Part shown: positions 7,310 to 16,166 of the stretch, piece after piece
How positions within the stretch are numbered: position 1 is the first letter of the stretch
Layout: every line of letters begins with the position of its first letter
From: CAYRGS01 sp964423875
Lineage (GTDB): Bacteria; UBA8248; JACPRG01; G963555815
Reading direction: 5' to 3'
Length of the DNA stretch: 16,166 nt
Assembly: GCA_964423875.1 (NCBI GenBank)
Contig: CAYRGS010000083.1
Span: 1 to 16,166 of the forward strand
The notes under the pieces: model-generated
The model's database searches: none
Seen by the model: only the letters and a program-made list of their open reading frames with translations
What the model was told of the DNA's origin: nothing
Position numbers and translations under genes: made by a program

Positions 7310-8561
7310 ATGAAAGCCAATATCCGGTTGAAAATAGATGACGGCGACGCCCTGAAGTTCCATTCGGAGCGTGTTGAGATCGGCTCCGGGAAGGCTTTGG
7401 ACGTTTCTTTTGACCCAAAGTTGTTTCCCATGGTCACGGAGCGACACGCCCACCTCGCTTTCGAGTGTGGAATCCATGTCCTTTAAGACAACTCATCCGC
7501 CCAGGGCACATTCGTCAACGGAGAGCGGATCTCCGTGGCGAAGCTCACGAGTGGAGACCGGATCCGGCTCGGACAGGGCGGCTCGGCCCTTCTATTCGAA
7601 GACGGGTCCCCATTCACCTCACGACTGAAATTCGTCCTCGGCCGGTGCGGGGTCGATGGGAAGATGCTTCAGGCGATGGTCTCGGACTCCCTGGCGGAGG
7701 TCACGACGAGCAAAGGGAAAAAACCGGAAAAAGCCTCCGGGATCGTCCAGGAGATTCTGGGGCGGGTGAAGCTTCAACAGTCGATCCGCCTCCTGATGGC
7801 AGTGTTTCTGGGACTTCTCCTCATGGCTGGATCGGTCGTGGGGATCCTCCTTTGGACGGGAAGGCACCTGAAGGGTATAGAAGAGGTGACGCTCCGGCGG
7901 GAGTCCGAGCGGGCGTCCCCGTGACCCTCAGGCTCCAGGGAACGGGGTTTGTGATTGACCACCGGGGAACCATCCTGACCGGTCGCCACGTCGCCGAGCC
8001 TTGGCGGGAGAATGACCTTCTACGGAGCAAAGGGTGGTCCGGACGGACCGTCCTTCTGAGCGCCACCTTCGCCGATACGGACCGCCCGCTTCCTGTGAAG
8101 GTCCTCAAGGTCTCCCGCGAGGTGGACGCGGCTGCGCTTCGGATCGATCCATTTCACGACATGCCGGTCGTCCAGGCCATCGAGCCCGACCCGAAAAAGG
8201 TCCGCCAGGGGCAACGCGTCGCCATCATCGGATTTCCCAGCGGAGTCATGATGGAGGGAAAGGCCAAGACCACGCTCACGACGGGAGTCCGTGAACCCGG
8301 GAAACAGCGGAGGGCCCATCTTCAATGAGCAGGGATATGTGATCGACATCGTTTATGGGGGTGGGTGTGGACCCCCGGGGCGCCAGGCTCCACGGGATCA
8401 GTTACGGAGTCCCCATCCGGTTTGCGACGGGCCTCGCGGCGGGACCAGACCGGGTTTCGGACCTTGGTCCTCGAACACCGGCCGGTGGCGCCCGGGGGTT
8501 CGAGCGGTCGCCCTCTGAATCAGCTCCCAGGCGTCCTCTCTCCTCCACCGGAATTCAATAG
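7310..8561 (+). pseudogene. Broken FHA domain - transmembrane - trypsin-like (HtrA-type) protease gene
   Basis: Read through its lesions, this encodes an N-terminal FHA phosphothreonine-binding domain (GSG; TERHAHLAFE; then SSAQGTFVNGERI and GDRIRLGQGG), a linker, one membrane span (LLMAVFLGLLLMAGSVVGIL, near 7788-7850), then a chymotrypsin-fold protease. The triad context is visible: GTGFVIDHRGTILTGRHVAE (His), REVDAAALRI (Asp) and NPGNSGGPIF (Ser), followed by LHGISYGVPIRFA. The inferred topology has a cytosolic FHA sensor and an extracytoplasmic protease. Lesions: in-frame TAA at 7484-7486 inside the FHA domain (D-N-S-S follows directly in the same frame), a frameshift between about 7880 and 7921, one at about 8290 just before the catalytic Ser motif, and one at about 8350-8360. 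The end is uncertain (8518 or 8561 depending on frame). It is convergent with the hydantoinase-like gene. Not functional as written. Confidence 0.85.
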
Positions 8562-8574
8562 ATGCGCGGTGGAG
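8543..8574. repeat. Inverted repeat between convergent genes
   Basis: CTCCACCG (8543-8550) and CGGTGGAG (8567-8574) form a perfect 8-base stem around a 16-base loop, between the 3' ends of the FHA-protease remnant and the hydantoinase-like gene. Its position suggests a two-way terminator, but no T run follows on either strand, so that role is weakly supported. Confidence 0.3.
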
Positions 8575-8619
8575 AGGCGGATAAAGGAGCGGAAGGGTCA
8601 AGCGATGCGCCCATCCTCC

Positions 8620-10008
8620 CTACGCTGCATTCCCGAACGGCGTGTGCCTGCGTTCGAGATACCTCCCTCCCGGTTCTCCGGCCGCCACCCGGCCGTTTTC
8701 CACGATCGTCCGGCCCCTGAGGAGGACCCGTTCGGGCCTGCCCCGAATCCGCATGCCCTCCAGGAGCGATACTCCCAGGAGGAAGTCCCGGTTCCGGAAC
8801 GTGAACGCGCGGCTCGGATCTAGAATCACGATGTCCGCGTCCGCGCCGACACCGATATGCCCTTTCCGGGGAAAGAGGCCGAACGCACGCGCGGCGTTGT
8901 GGCTCGAGACCGCGGCCAGACGTTCATAGGTGAGGTCTTTACGTTGAACGCCTTGCAACAGCGTGGACAGGATCGTCCCCGAGCCCGGAAGTCCCGCGGG
9001 GGCGTTCCAGATGTCCTGGTCTTTTCGCGCGAAGGCCTCTTCATGCCCGGTGGACGCGATGTGGTCGGAACCAACGCAATCGAGGCCGTTTCCGCCGATG
9101 GCCCGCCACAGGGCTTCCTGATCCGTTTTTAACTTGATGGCCGGGTTGTACTTGCCGAGGCTGATTCGGGGGTCCTCCCGATCCACCAGCAGATAGTGAG
9201 GACAGGTCTCGCCGATGACGTCCACGCCCCTTTGCCGCGCCTTCTGGAGGAGTCTCGGCCCCCCGCTGAATCCGACGTGCACAATGTAGAGCGGACAACC
9301 GGTCCGCTCCGCGTAGAGGCAGGCCCGGGAGATGCCCTCTTCCTCGCAGATGTGGGGGTGGGCGTCCGTCCAGGCCGCCCCATCCATGCGTCCCTGCCGC
9401 CGGAATTCCTCTTCCAGGAACCATCCGATTTCCCAGTTCTCCGCGTGGACCACCGCCCGGGCGGGCGGATTAAGGGCGGCGATGATCTCGAAGGCGCGAA
9501 GGAGGGTCCCGTCGTCCAGGGCGAATATCGTTGGATACAACTCGCGCTCCAGTCCCGAGAAGAAGAATTTAAAGGACGAAATCCCGTGAAGGGCGAACAG
9601 GTCGTTGATCTCGGAAAGGGTCTCCTTTCTGTTGATGATGGGCTGAACGCCCATGTCCACGAAAGAATGGGACTCGATATGGGATTTCCAGCCTCCGATG
9701 GAATCCAGCGGTCCGCGGGGGCCAGATGCATAGTCCAGGTAGGTGGTGACCCCGCCGAGGGCCATCCGCCGCGTCTCGTGGCGGAACCCATCGCCGTCCC
9801 CCCAGCAGTGCGCCATGTGCCCATGGGGGTCGATCAGCCCGGGGAGAAGGAGCTTGCCGCCGGCATCGATCTTTCGCTTCGCCGCCAGCCGGCTTGTGGA
9901 GACGATGGCGATTCGGCCGTCGCGAATCCCGACGTTCGCCGCAAAGCGGCCGGCCGGGGTGACCACCGTTCCGTTGAGGATTGCGGTATCGAGTCTGGTG
10001 GATGGCAT
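8620..10008 (-). CDS. Cyclic amidohydrolase (hydantoinase/dihydropyrimidinase/allantoinase-like)
   Basis: A complete 462-residue enzyme of the dihydroorotase/hydantoinase superfamily, which opens cyclic amide or ureide rings in the cytosol with a binuclear metal centre. All ligands are present: GLIDPHGHM (His62, His64), SFKFFFSG (Lys147, the lysine that is carbamylated), VVHAENWE (His188), YIVHVGFSGG (His244) and CVGSDHIAST (Asp315). NPAIKLK (288-294) matches the substrate-loop block usually seen as NPPLR/K. The C-terminal GHIGVGADADIVILDP is the usual beta-sandwich segment. GGAG lies 6 bases before the ATG; the stop is TAG. Residues do not decide between hydantoin, dihydropyrimidine and allantoin; HAENWE in place of HAENGE is unusual. 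It is the last intact gene of the right-hand minus-strand group, separated from the acyl-CoA ligase by an M24 relic. Confidence 0.9.
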   Translation of the reverse strand: MPSTRLDTAILNGTVVTPAGRFAANVGIRDGRIAIVSTSRLAAKRKIDAGGKLLLPGLIDPHGHMAHCWGDGDGFRHETRRMALGGVTTYLDYASGPRGPLDSIGGWKSHIESHSFVDMGVQPIINRKETLSEINDLFALHGISSFKFFFSGLERELYPTIFALDDGTLLRAFEIIAALNPPARAVVHAENWEIGWFLEEEFRRQGRMDGAAWTDAHPHICEEEGISRACLYAERTGCPLYIVHVGFSGGPRLLQKARQRGVDVIGETCPHYLLVDREDPRISLGKYNPAIKLKTDQEALWRAIGGNGLDCVGSDHIASTGHEEAFARKDQDIWNAPAGLPGSGTILSTLLQGVQRKDLTYERLAAVSSHNAARAFGLFPRKGHIGVGADADIVILDPSRAFTFRNRDFLLGVSLLEGMRIRGRPERVLLRGRTIVENGRVAAGEPGGRYLERRHTPFGNAA

Positions 10009-10144
10009 TTCAATCTCCAGGAATGGAAAGCCCCGCTTACGTTGCGATGGTTAAATCCGTTTTATGTGGCCCTGGGCGTTTCGGTCGGCGTCATATTTCG
10101 CTGCGTTGCGCATCCTTTCCCCGGGAGAAGGTCCTCGGGGTCGC

Positions 10145-10270
10145 TTACATCTCGACTACCGTTATCTCTTGCACCGGCCACTTGGACAGGATCTCGCAGC
10201 CGTTCCGGGTCACGTGGACCACCTCCTTGAACAGGGCTTCCTTGGCCCGCTGAAGGCGTCCCTTCCGCTG
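10145..10270 (-). pseudogene. Relic of an M24-family gene: N-terminal and C-terminal tips fused
   Basis: A 41-codon frame in which KGRLQRAKEALF, resembling the N-terminal block DGRLARAKKQLF of the M24 gene at 15 kb, runs directly into EVVHVTRNGCEILSKWPVQE and ITVVEM before TAA. That second part corresponds to the C-terminal tail EVIHVTRTGVEILSKWPAKE of the same gene. The DNA of the two tails is about four-fifths identical by eye (10155-10225 against 15010-15080). Everything between, including all metal-binding residues, is missing. The relic follows the acyl-CoA ligase stop (10285) directly. It is non-functional and comes from a paralogue or a diverged duplicate. Confidence 0.75.
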
Positions 10271-10284
10271 CCATGGAGACCCCC

Positions 10285-11894
10285 TCAGTTTTCTTGGGAC
10301 GCCCCCCTGCGGGAGGCATCTTCCTTTTCCCTCAGCACCCTGCGAAGGATTTTTCCGCTCCCGGACTTTGGGATGGCGTCGATGAACTCGACCTCGCGGA
10401 TTTGTTTGTAGCCCGCCACCCGCTCCCGCACGAAGGCCATGATCGGCTCCGGGTCCGGAGGGGGATCGTTCCTGGGGACGATGAAGGCCTTGGGAATCTC
10501 TCCCGCTTCCGGGTCGGCCTTGGCGATGACCGCCGCGTCTGCCACCTCCGGATGCCCGTGCAGGAGGGCCTCCAGCTCGGCCGGAGCCACGGCGAACCCC
10601 TTGTACTTGATCATCTCCTTTCGCCGGTCGAGGATGAAGACGTAGCCGTCCTCGTCAATCCGGACGATGTCCCCCGTGTAGAGCCAGCCGTCCCGGAGGG
10701 CGCGGGCCGTCTCCTCGGGCGCGTTCTAGTAACCTTTCATGACCTGCGGCCCCCGGAGGATGAGTTCCCCCGCCTCTCCCGGCGGCAGCTCCTTCTCCCC
10801 CGTCTCGATGTCCACCACCTTCTGTTCCTCGTCGGAGACAGGAGGGCCGACGGACGCCTCCTTCACCCACGCCTCGTCCGGGGGGTTCATATGAGTCAGC
10901 GGGGAGGCCTCGGTCAGTCCGTAGCCCATGAAGGTCAGGACCCCCGTCCGCTCCCGCACCCGCCGGCAGACCTCGGTGGGCAGGGGCGCCGCGCCGCTCA
11001 TGATGTAGCGCAGGGAAGAGAGGTCGTAATCTTCCAGGTCGGGAAGCTGGGAGATCGCCAACAACGCGGGCGGCACGCCGTAAAACAGCGTCAGCCGGCG
11101 GCGCTCCACCAGACGCAGGGCCTCCTCGGCGCCGAACCGGGCCATCAGGATTTGCGGGGCCCCGGCCAGGATCAACCCGCCCATGATCATGGCCCCGTAG
11201 ATGTGGTAGAGGGGAAGGAACAGCAGGCCGCTGTCCCGGTCCGTGATCCGGTGGTTGGCCACGAACTGGACGTAGTTGGAGACCAGGTTCCGGTGGGTCA
11301 GCATTACCCTCTTCGGCAACCCCGTCGTCCCGCTGGAATAGGGCAGGGCGATGGGGTCTTCGCGCGGATCGATGGGGGGCTCGGGCGGGGGGGAGGGACT
11401 TTCCGCCAGGACCCAATCCCGGAAGCGGGGGCGGCCCGCTGGGTTTTCGCCCTCTCCCCCGACGATCACCTCTCGAAGGTCGGGGAGCTCGGAGGAGACG
11501 GCCTCGATCACCGGGAGCCGGGACTCCTCCACGACCACGAGCTTCGCCCCGGAGTCTTGAAGCTGGTAGCGGGCCTCGGCTTCTTTAAAGGAAACGTTCA
11601 GGGGCGTGACAACGGCGCCGGCCTTGGAGACGCCGAAAAAGGCGATTTCGAACTCGATCGAATTTGGAAGAAAGAGCCCCACGCGGTCCCCGGGACCGAC
11701 GCCGGCCGCCCGGAGGGCGCGCGCGCAGGCGTTGGACAGGCCCTCCAGCTCGCGGAACGTGACCTCTCGCTCGCTGTCCACCAGCGCGACCCGATCCGGA
11801 CACCGCCCGGCGGAAATCCGCAACAGTCCGTGGAAAGGGTGTTTGGGGTAATCCAGGGGAGGACGGAAGTAGGGAGGCAACAAGCGGGGGGCGC

Positions 11895-11898
<4 letters not shown>
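10285..11898 (-). pseudogene. Acyl-CoA ligase (AMP-forming, 4CL/fatty-acyl-CoA ligase-like) interrupted by an amber codon
   Basis: A 537-codon adenylate-forming enzyme that would activate a carboxylic acid to its CoA thioester. Motifs in order: LPYSSGTTGLPK (185-196, ATP-binding P loop), FLPLYHIYG (227-235), MGYGLTEAS (324-332), GWLYTGD with the ribose-binding Asp, DRRKEMIKYKG (hinge) and PKSGSGKILRR (C-terminal catalytic Lys). The frame is perfect except for TAG at 10726-10728, codon 391, in the block MKGY-stop-NAPEET; the family has Trp there (GYWNxPEET), so TGG to TAG is the simplest change. Truncation before the hinge removes the C-terminal domain needed for thioester formation. A restart at 10614 would give only that domain. 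The start ATG overlaps the acyl-CoA dehydrogenase stop as ATGA (11895-11898), implying translational coupling. No other decay is visible, so the lesion is recent or a base-call error. Substrate unknown. Confidence 0.88.
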
Positions 11899-13025
<1,127 letters not shown>

Positions 13026-13124
13026 ATTGAAGCTCCGCGGTCCGGGCGCCCGGCGCGCCGGAGGTGCGCACTCCCCGGCCGGAGACGCTCTCCACTTCGT
13101 CAAGGCTTCCGGCGGACAGAGGGG

Positions 13125-13985
13125 TCAGTCGTACGGATAGAACCCCTTTCCTGTCTTCCGGCCCAGGTGTCCCGCCTGAACCATTCGCTTCAGGAGCGGG
13201 GAGGGCAGGAACGCCTTCTCGCGGAATTCTTCGTAGAGGGTCATCGCGGCATGATAGCAAATGTCCAAACCGATGAGATCCATCAGCATAAAGGGGCCCA
13301 TGGGGAACCCGCACCCCAGCTTCATGGCCTTGTCGATGTCCTCGACGGTGGCGACCCCTTCCTCCAGGGACCGGACGGCCTCCATCAGGTAGGGGATCAG
13401 GAGGCGGTCCACGACGAATCCCGCCTTGTCCCCCGATTCGATGGGCTCCTTGCCCAGAGAACGGACGAACGCCCAAGCGGCATCGAACGTCTCCTTGCCG
13501 GTCAGGGTGGTCCGGACGACCTCCACCAGCTTCATGACGGGGGCCGGATTGAAAAAGTGCATGCCGACCACCCGGGACGGCCGGGAGGTGGCCGCCGCCA
13601 TCTCTGTGACGCAGAGCGAGGAGGTGTTGGTGGCGAACAGGGCGTCGGGCTTGCAGATCAGGTCGAGCCGGCCGAAGAGGTCTTTCTTCACGGACAGGTT
13701 CTCGAAGACGGCCTCGATCACAAGGTCCGCTTCGGCGTGCCCCTCCAGGTCCGCGCCGCGCGCGATCCGGCCCAAGGTCTCGTCAGCCTCCTCCCGGGAG
13801 GAGCGCCCCTTCTCCACGTCTCTCGCGAGCGAGGAGCGGATTGAGTCGAGTCCGTGCTCGAGCGCTTCGCCCGTATCGTCCGATACGTAGACCGAATACC
13901 CCGCCGCCGCGACGACCTGGGCGATCCCCGACCCCATGACGCCGCACCCGACGACCCCGACGCGCTTGATCTTCGTTCCGCTCAT
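13125..13985 (-). CDS. 3-hydroxybutyryl-CoA dehydrogenase
   Basis: NAD(P)-dependent oxidation of 3-hydroxyacyl-CoA to 3-oxoacyl-CoA, or the reverse. The 286-residue length matches the stand-alone (Hbd/PaaH) type and not the fused FadB type. The Rossmann motif GCGVMGSG is at 13-20, ATNTSS at 118-123, and GMHFFNPAPVMKLVEVV at 141-157, which holds the His143-Glu155 catalytic pair. The C-terminal domain has DKAGFVVDRLLIPY and GFPMGPFMLMDLIGLD, and ends GHLGRKTGKGFYPYD, a typical full end. A GGAGGAAGGG stretch lies upstream of the ATG, with the AAGGG part about 7 bases away. It sits between the SDR and acyl-CoA dehydrogenase genes; with them it supplies redox steps of beta-oxidation. No enoyl-CoA hydratase or thiolase gene is in the window. 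Confidence 0.94.
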   Translation of the reverse strand: MSGTKIKRVGVVGCGVMGSGIAQVVAAAGYSVYVSDDTGEALEHGLDSIRSSLARDVEKGRSSREEADETLGRIARGADLEGHAEADLVIEAVFENLSVKKDLFGRLDLICKPDALFATNTSSLCVTEMAAATSRPSRVVGMHFFNPAPVMKLVEVVRTTLTGKETFDAAWAFVRSLGKEPIESGDKAGFVVDRLLIPYLMEAVRSLEEGVATVEDIDKAMKLGCGFPMGPFMLMDLIGLDICYHAAMTLYEEFREKAFLPSPLLKRMVQAGHLGRKTGKGFYPYD

Positions 13986-14046
13986 CCCGGTCCCTTCCTC
14001 CGGTTGTGCATAGGGTTCACTCCCGCCTTGCGGATCCTCCCGGGTC

Positions 14047-14064
14047 TTGGTCTGAAAAGACCAA
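14047..14064. repeat. Short perfect hairpin with GAAA tetraloop between SDR and 3-hydroxybutyryl-CoA dehydrogenase genes
   Basis: TTGGTCT (14047-14053) and AGACCAA (14058-14064) pair perfectly around GAAA on the plus strand (TTTC on the sense strand of the operon). It lies in the 115-base spacer between the SDR stop and the dehydrogenase start. No T run follows, so it is not a standard terminator; it could mark an RNA processing or attenuation point, or be chance. Confidence 0.35.
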
Positions 14065-14100
14065 TCGGTTAACGAAGATCAGCTGGAACAGCAGGTAGAG

Positions 14101-14913
14101 TTACTTGGCCGTCTGGCCGCCGTCCACCGGGAGGATGGCTCCCGTTATGTAATCCGACGCGGGCGAGGCCAGGAACAGGATGGCCGCCGCCACGTCCCGG
14201 GGAGTCCCCGGTCGCCGCAGGGGAACGTTGTCGAGGATAAACCTTTTGCCGGGCTTCGAGTTCAGAAATTCCCGGCTCATGTCGGTCTCGATGTACCCGG
14301 GGCAGACGGCATTGACTGTGATCTTTTCCCGGGCCAGCTCCACGGCCAGCGCCCGGGTGAGGGCCGCCAGCCCGCCCTTGGCCGCGCCGTAAGCCGACAG
14401 GCCGGGCATCCCCACGAGGGCGGAGGCCGAGATGAGATTGATGATTTTCCCTCCCCCGCCGTTTCGCATGACCTCCACGGCTCGCTTGGCGCAAAGGTAC
14501 GCGGCCCGGAGGTTGATGTCGTGCGTCCGGTCCCAGTCCTCGATTGTCGTATCCACGAACGCCTTGCCGATTCCGATCCCGGCATTGTTGACGAGGATGT
14601 TCAGGCCGCCATAGGTCTCCGCCGCTTCTCGGAAAACGCGTGTCACCGCATCGGGATCGGTCAGGTCCGCCGTGAGGCGGAGGGAGCTCTCTTCAGCGCC
14701 TTCATCCGGAGCGGCCGCCGACACGGCCTCGGCCGATTCGTCCAGGGCGCCGCGGTCGCGACCGACCAGGACCACGCGCGCGCCCGCCCCGGCCAGCGCA
14801 ACGGCCGCGGCCCGTCCGATCCCCCGGCTGGCGCCCGTGATCAGGGCGACACGCCCCCGGAGGTCGCAGAATTCGCCCGTCTCTTTACTCGAAATGATCC
14901 CTTGCACCTCCAC
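14101..14913 (-). CDS. Short-chain dehydrogenase/reductase (FabG-like)
   Basis: Classical SDR, 270 residues, interconverting hydroxyl and oxo groups with NAD(P)H. Motifs: TGASRGIG (26-33), an Arg at the end of beta-2 (VGRDR, 50-54) that favours NADP, DLTD (83-86), NNAG (109-112), the INL Asn (134), Ser in NLISAS (159-164), and Tyr175 and Lys179 in SAYGAAKGG. PGYIETDM and the C-terminal ILPVDGGQ are typical of 3-oxoacyl-ACP reductase relatives. The start is GTG at 14913; a second GTG two codons later is also possible, and the first 17 residues are not conserved family sequence. The broken M24 gene lies just upstream, and its surviving reading frame, having lost its stop, runs over the first 73 bases of this gene. 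The role is likely a redox step in the acyl-CoA pathway encoded downstream; substrate unknown. Confidence 0.92.
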   Translation of the reverse strand: MEVQGIISSKETGEFCDLRGRVALITGASRGIGRAAAVALAGAGARVVLVGRDRGALDESAEAVSAAAPDEGAEESSLRLTADLTDPDAVTRVFREAAETYGGLNILVNNAGIGIGKAFVDTTIEDWDRTHDINLRAAYLCAKRAVEVMRNGGGGKIINLISASALVGMPGLSAYGAAKGGLAALTRALAVELAREKITVNAVCPGYIETDMSREFLNSKPGKRFILDNVPLRRPGTPRDVAAAILFLASPASDYITGAILPVDGGQTAK

Positions 14914-14992
14914 CGCGTGCGCTCAAATGACCCGGCCACTATAGCACCCTTGCAATTCCTGGTGGACCGTTCCGGCCGGTCGTGACCCGTCC

Positions 14993-15618
14993 TCAGATCG
15001 GGAGTGACGGTGATCTCCTTCGCGGGCCACTTGGAGAGGATCTCCACCCCCGTCCGGGTGACGTGGATCACCTCCTCGATGCGGACCCCTTGTCCCTCGT
15101 GGTCCCCCTCCTGGGTCTCGATGGCGAAGCACATGTCCTCCTCGATGACCTGGGGGTGCTCCAGCGAGCATCCCCGCCACACCATGGGAGGCTCGTAGAG
15201 GGTGAGGCCGATGCCATGGGCCCAGTTGTTCCCCGCGGTCTGGTCCTCGTGCATGACGCCGATGTCGGCCCGGACCTCCGGGCCGGACGGCCACTTCTCG
15301 GCGATCTCCTTGGTGGAGACCCCCGGCTTGATTATGTCGATGGCGTTGTAGAGCCAGTCGTAGGCCCGCTGGTAGGCGTCCCGGCACAGGAGAGAGGTAA
15401 CGGAGGCCGGAGCTCGGCGTGGTCCACTGGGGCGTGTACGTGCTGCTGATGTACCGGGTGTTCCATTCGTTGAGAGAGAGAAAGGCCCCGAACTTCGAGA
15501 CCTCGAAGAGCTGTTTCTTGGCCCGGGCCAGCCTCCCGTCGCGAAGCCCGTCCAGGTTGATCCCCTGGATCCAGTCCACAGACGCCGTGGGATATGACAA
15601 GCCGTGCTGTTCGGTCAT
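14993..15618 (-). pseudogene. M24-family (creatinase/prolidase/DddP-like) gene with internal deletion and frameshift
   Basis: The N-terminus is intact: ATG at 15618 with AGGAGG 5 bases upstream, then DWIQGINLDGL, RDGRLARAKKQLF and LNEWNTRYISSTYTPQW, a block typical of the N-terminal domain of M24 (pita-bread) proteins. Near 15370-15400 the reading jumps to another frame and directly to late M24 sequence: DAYQRAYDWLYNAIDIIKPG, NNWAHGIGLTLYEPPMVW, CFAIETQEGD, GVRIEEVIHVTR and EILSKWPAKEITV. A normal protein has well over 100 residues between these parts, including the two metal-binding Asp; only His (HGIG) and the two Glu remain. The C-terminal frame then lacks its stop and stays open to 14841 inside the SDR gene. 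It was probably the first gene of the operon. Creatinase, Xaa-Pro peptidase and DddP-like lyase cannot be told apart from what is left. Confidence 0.85.
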
Positions 15619-15623
15619 CTTCG

Positions 15624-15629
15624 CCTCCT
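15624..15629 (-). promoter_or_regulatory. Strong Shine-Dalgarno site of the M24 gene
   Basis: AGGAGG on the minus strand, 5 bases before the ATG at 15618. It decides that start over an in-frame ATG at 15642. Confidence 0.75.
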
Positions 15630-16010
15630 TCCCCCCCTCCATCAGGGAGATCGCTTCGCATGGGGCATGGGTTCCGCGTTGCGGGTGCGAGATCCCGTAA
15701 CCCCGGACACCCCAAGCGGAGCGTCATAGAGGGAATTTTCCAGACCCGGAAATTCCCGGGCCATGATCTGTGTCAGTATTTGGGAGACTTGCCGCGATCG
15801 GGTTGCGGGATTCGGCAACCTGCTTTTCGCAACGTCGGCCCGAAGGACCGGCGGCCGAAACTCGAGGGGAGTGAGCACTTAGCCCGAGTTTCTCACCAAC
15901 TTAAACGCCCGAACAGGGGCAGGTCGAATGAACCGGTTAGCTTTCAATGATTTACTCAACGGACAGGTGCTGACCAAGTTCCAGCATTCTGTTTCCCAAT
16001 GAGCGTGTGA
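15630..16010. other. Intergenic region upstream of the acyl-CoA operon
   Basis: This stretch separates the first gene of the minus-strand operon from the transposase fragment. It should contain the operon promoter. I see the inverted repeat at 15731-15757 but no convincing -35/-10 pair. Lower G+C than the operon begins to show to the right of about 15880. Short open frames on both strands here resemble nothing I know. Confidence 0.45.
15731..15757. promoter_or_regulatory. Inverted repeat, candidate operator upstream of the operon
   Basis: GGGAATTT (15731-15738) and AAATTCCC (15750-15757) are perfect 8-base arms around an 11-base spacer, 113 bases upstream of the M24 start. The arm-to-arm distance, about two helical turns, suits a dimeric regulator. 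No regulator gene is in the window, so this rests on symmetry and position only. Confidence 0.4.
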
Positions 16011-16166
16011 CAGGCCGGTACGGAGCCCCGCCCCTACGCACGATTCTGCAATGGACATGTAGATGGGTATGCGGGCTATGTCCACGGGATGAAGCAGACC
16101 CCGGACAAGAGCGATTTCACCGACGCGCGCGTCCTGGCCGACTTGGTGCGGGTGGGCTACCTGCCT
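16011..16166 (+). mobile_element. 5'-truncated IS110-family transposase fragment, running off the right edge
   Basis: The last 78 bases read MKQTPDKSDFTDARVLADL followed by VRVGYLP, which matches the KTDxxDAxxLAxLxRxG block of the N-terminal DEDD domain of IS110-type transposases. The frame is open to the window edge but is closed upstream by a TGA at 16008-16010, and the residues between (RFCNGHVDGYAGYVHG) contain no start and do not look like the expected N-terminal part with its first catalytic Asp. So the 5' end is missing or worn. The family is assigned from one motif; whether the rest of the element is intact lies outside the window. Confidence 0.55.

Noticed and set aside
10285..10614. 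The part after the amber codon as an independent acyl-CoA ligase C-terminal gene
   Set aside because: The candidate start lies inside the conserved hinge motif, and the 110 bases between the amber codon and it still read as perfect ligase sequence in the same frame.
5100..10728. Stop-codon reassignment as the reason for in-frame TAA (5100, 7484) and TAG (10726)
   Set aside because: TAG ends the ACMSD-like and hydantoinase-like genes and TAA ends the SDR at normal family length, and the astB and FHA genes also carry frameshifts, so ordinary decay explains the stops better.
13026..13103. Acyl-CoA dehydrogenase start at the TTG at 13103
   Set aside because: It adds 26 Pro/Arg/Ala-rich residues not seen in the family; TTG 13025 has GGAG 7 bases upstream and gives the usual length.
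14841..14992. Extension of the M24 reading frame into the SDR gene as a real C-terminal domain
   Set aside because: The residues after the EITV block are not M24-like, and a one-base shift gives a stop at 14993-14995 where the relic at 10145 also ends, so the extension is a lost stop.
15918..15989. A 23-residue plus-strand frame (MNRLAFNDLLNGQVL...) before the transposase fragment
   Set aside because: Too short, without a ribosome-binding site I can see, and not matching a transposase N-terminus or any family I know.

Overview
The window is about 16 kb of mostly high-GC bacterial DNA, near 70% G+C in the catabolic genes by eye. GTG and TTG starts are likely, and nearly every gene lies on the minus strand, so transcription runs from high to low coordinates. 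The content suggests a metabolically versatile soil or marine bacterium, probably from an uncultivated lineage and possibly a metagenome assembly. No gene here fixes the taxonomy. I found no rRNA, tRNA or CRISPR array.

Right part (15.6 to 10.1 kb): a minus-strand acyl-CoA operon. It opens with a broken M24 (creatinase/prolidase-type) gene. Next come a short-chain dehydrogenase, a 3-hydroxybutyryl-CoA dehydrogenase, an acyl-CoA dehydrogenase and an acyl-CoA ligase. The ligase overlaps the dehydrogenase by ATGA and carries an amber codon where the family has Trp. Immediately after it lies a 41-codon relic of a second M24 gene in which N-terminal sequence is joined directly to the C-terminal tail. 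A cyclic amidohydrolase of the hydantoinase/dihydropyrimidinase type (10.0 to 8.6 kb) follows. A 5'-truncated IS110-type transposase fragment lies at the right edge.

Middle (8.6 to 4.9 kb): the only clear plus-strand gene outside the edge, an FHA domain plus membrane segment plus trypsin-like (HtrA-type) protease, broken by one nonsense codon and three frameshifts. Divergent from it is an intact M20 dipeptidase, followed immediately by the decayed C-terminal third of astB (N-succinylarginine dihydrolase). This stretch is visibly poorer in G+C than both flanks.

Left part (4.7 to 0 kb): an ACMSD-like amidohydrolase, an M20 deacylase-like protein with unusual metal-site residues, and a molybdenum hydroxylase large subunit of the xanthine dehydrogenase type that runs off the left edge. 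A run of 17 G lies between the first two.

Taken together, the intact genes could hydroxylate an N-heterocycle, open a cyclic amide, remove an acyl, carbamoyl or carboxyl group, and pass the product to CoA activation and beta-oxidation. That pathway is inference; each step rests on family-level recognition. The strongest direct observation is the density of broken genes: five in 16 kb, two of them with large internal deletions that base-calling error cannot explain.
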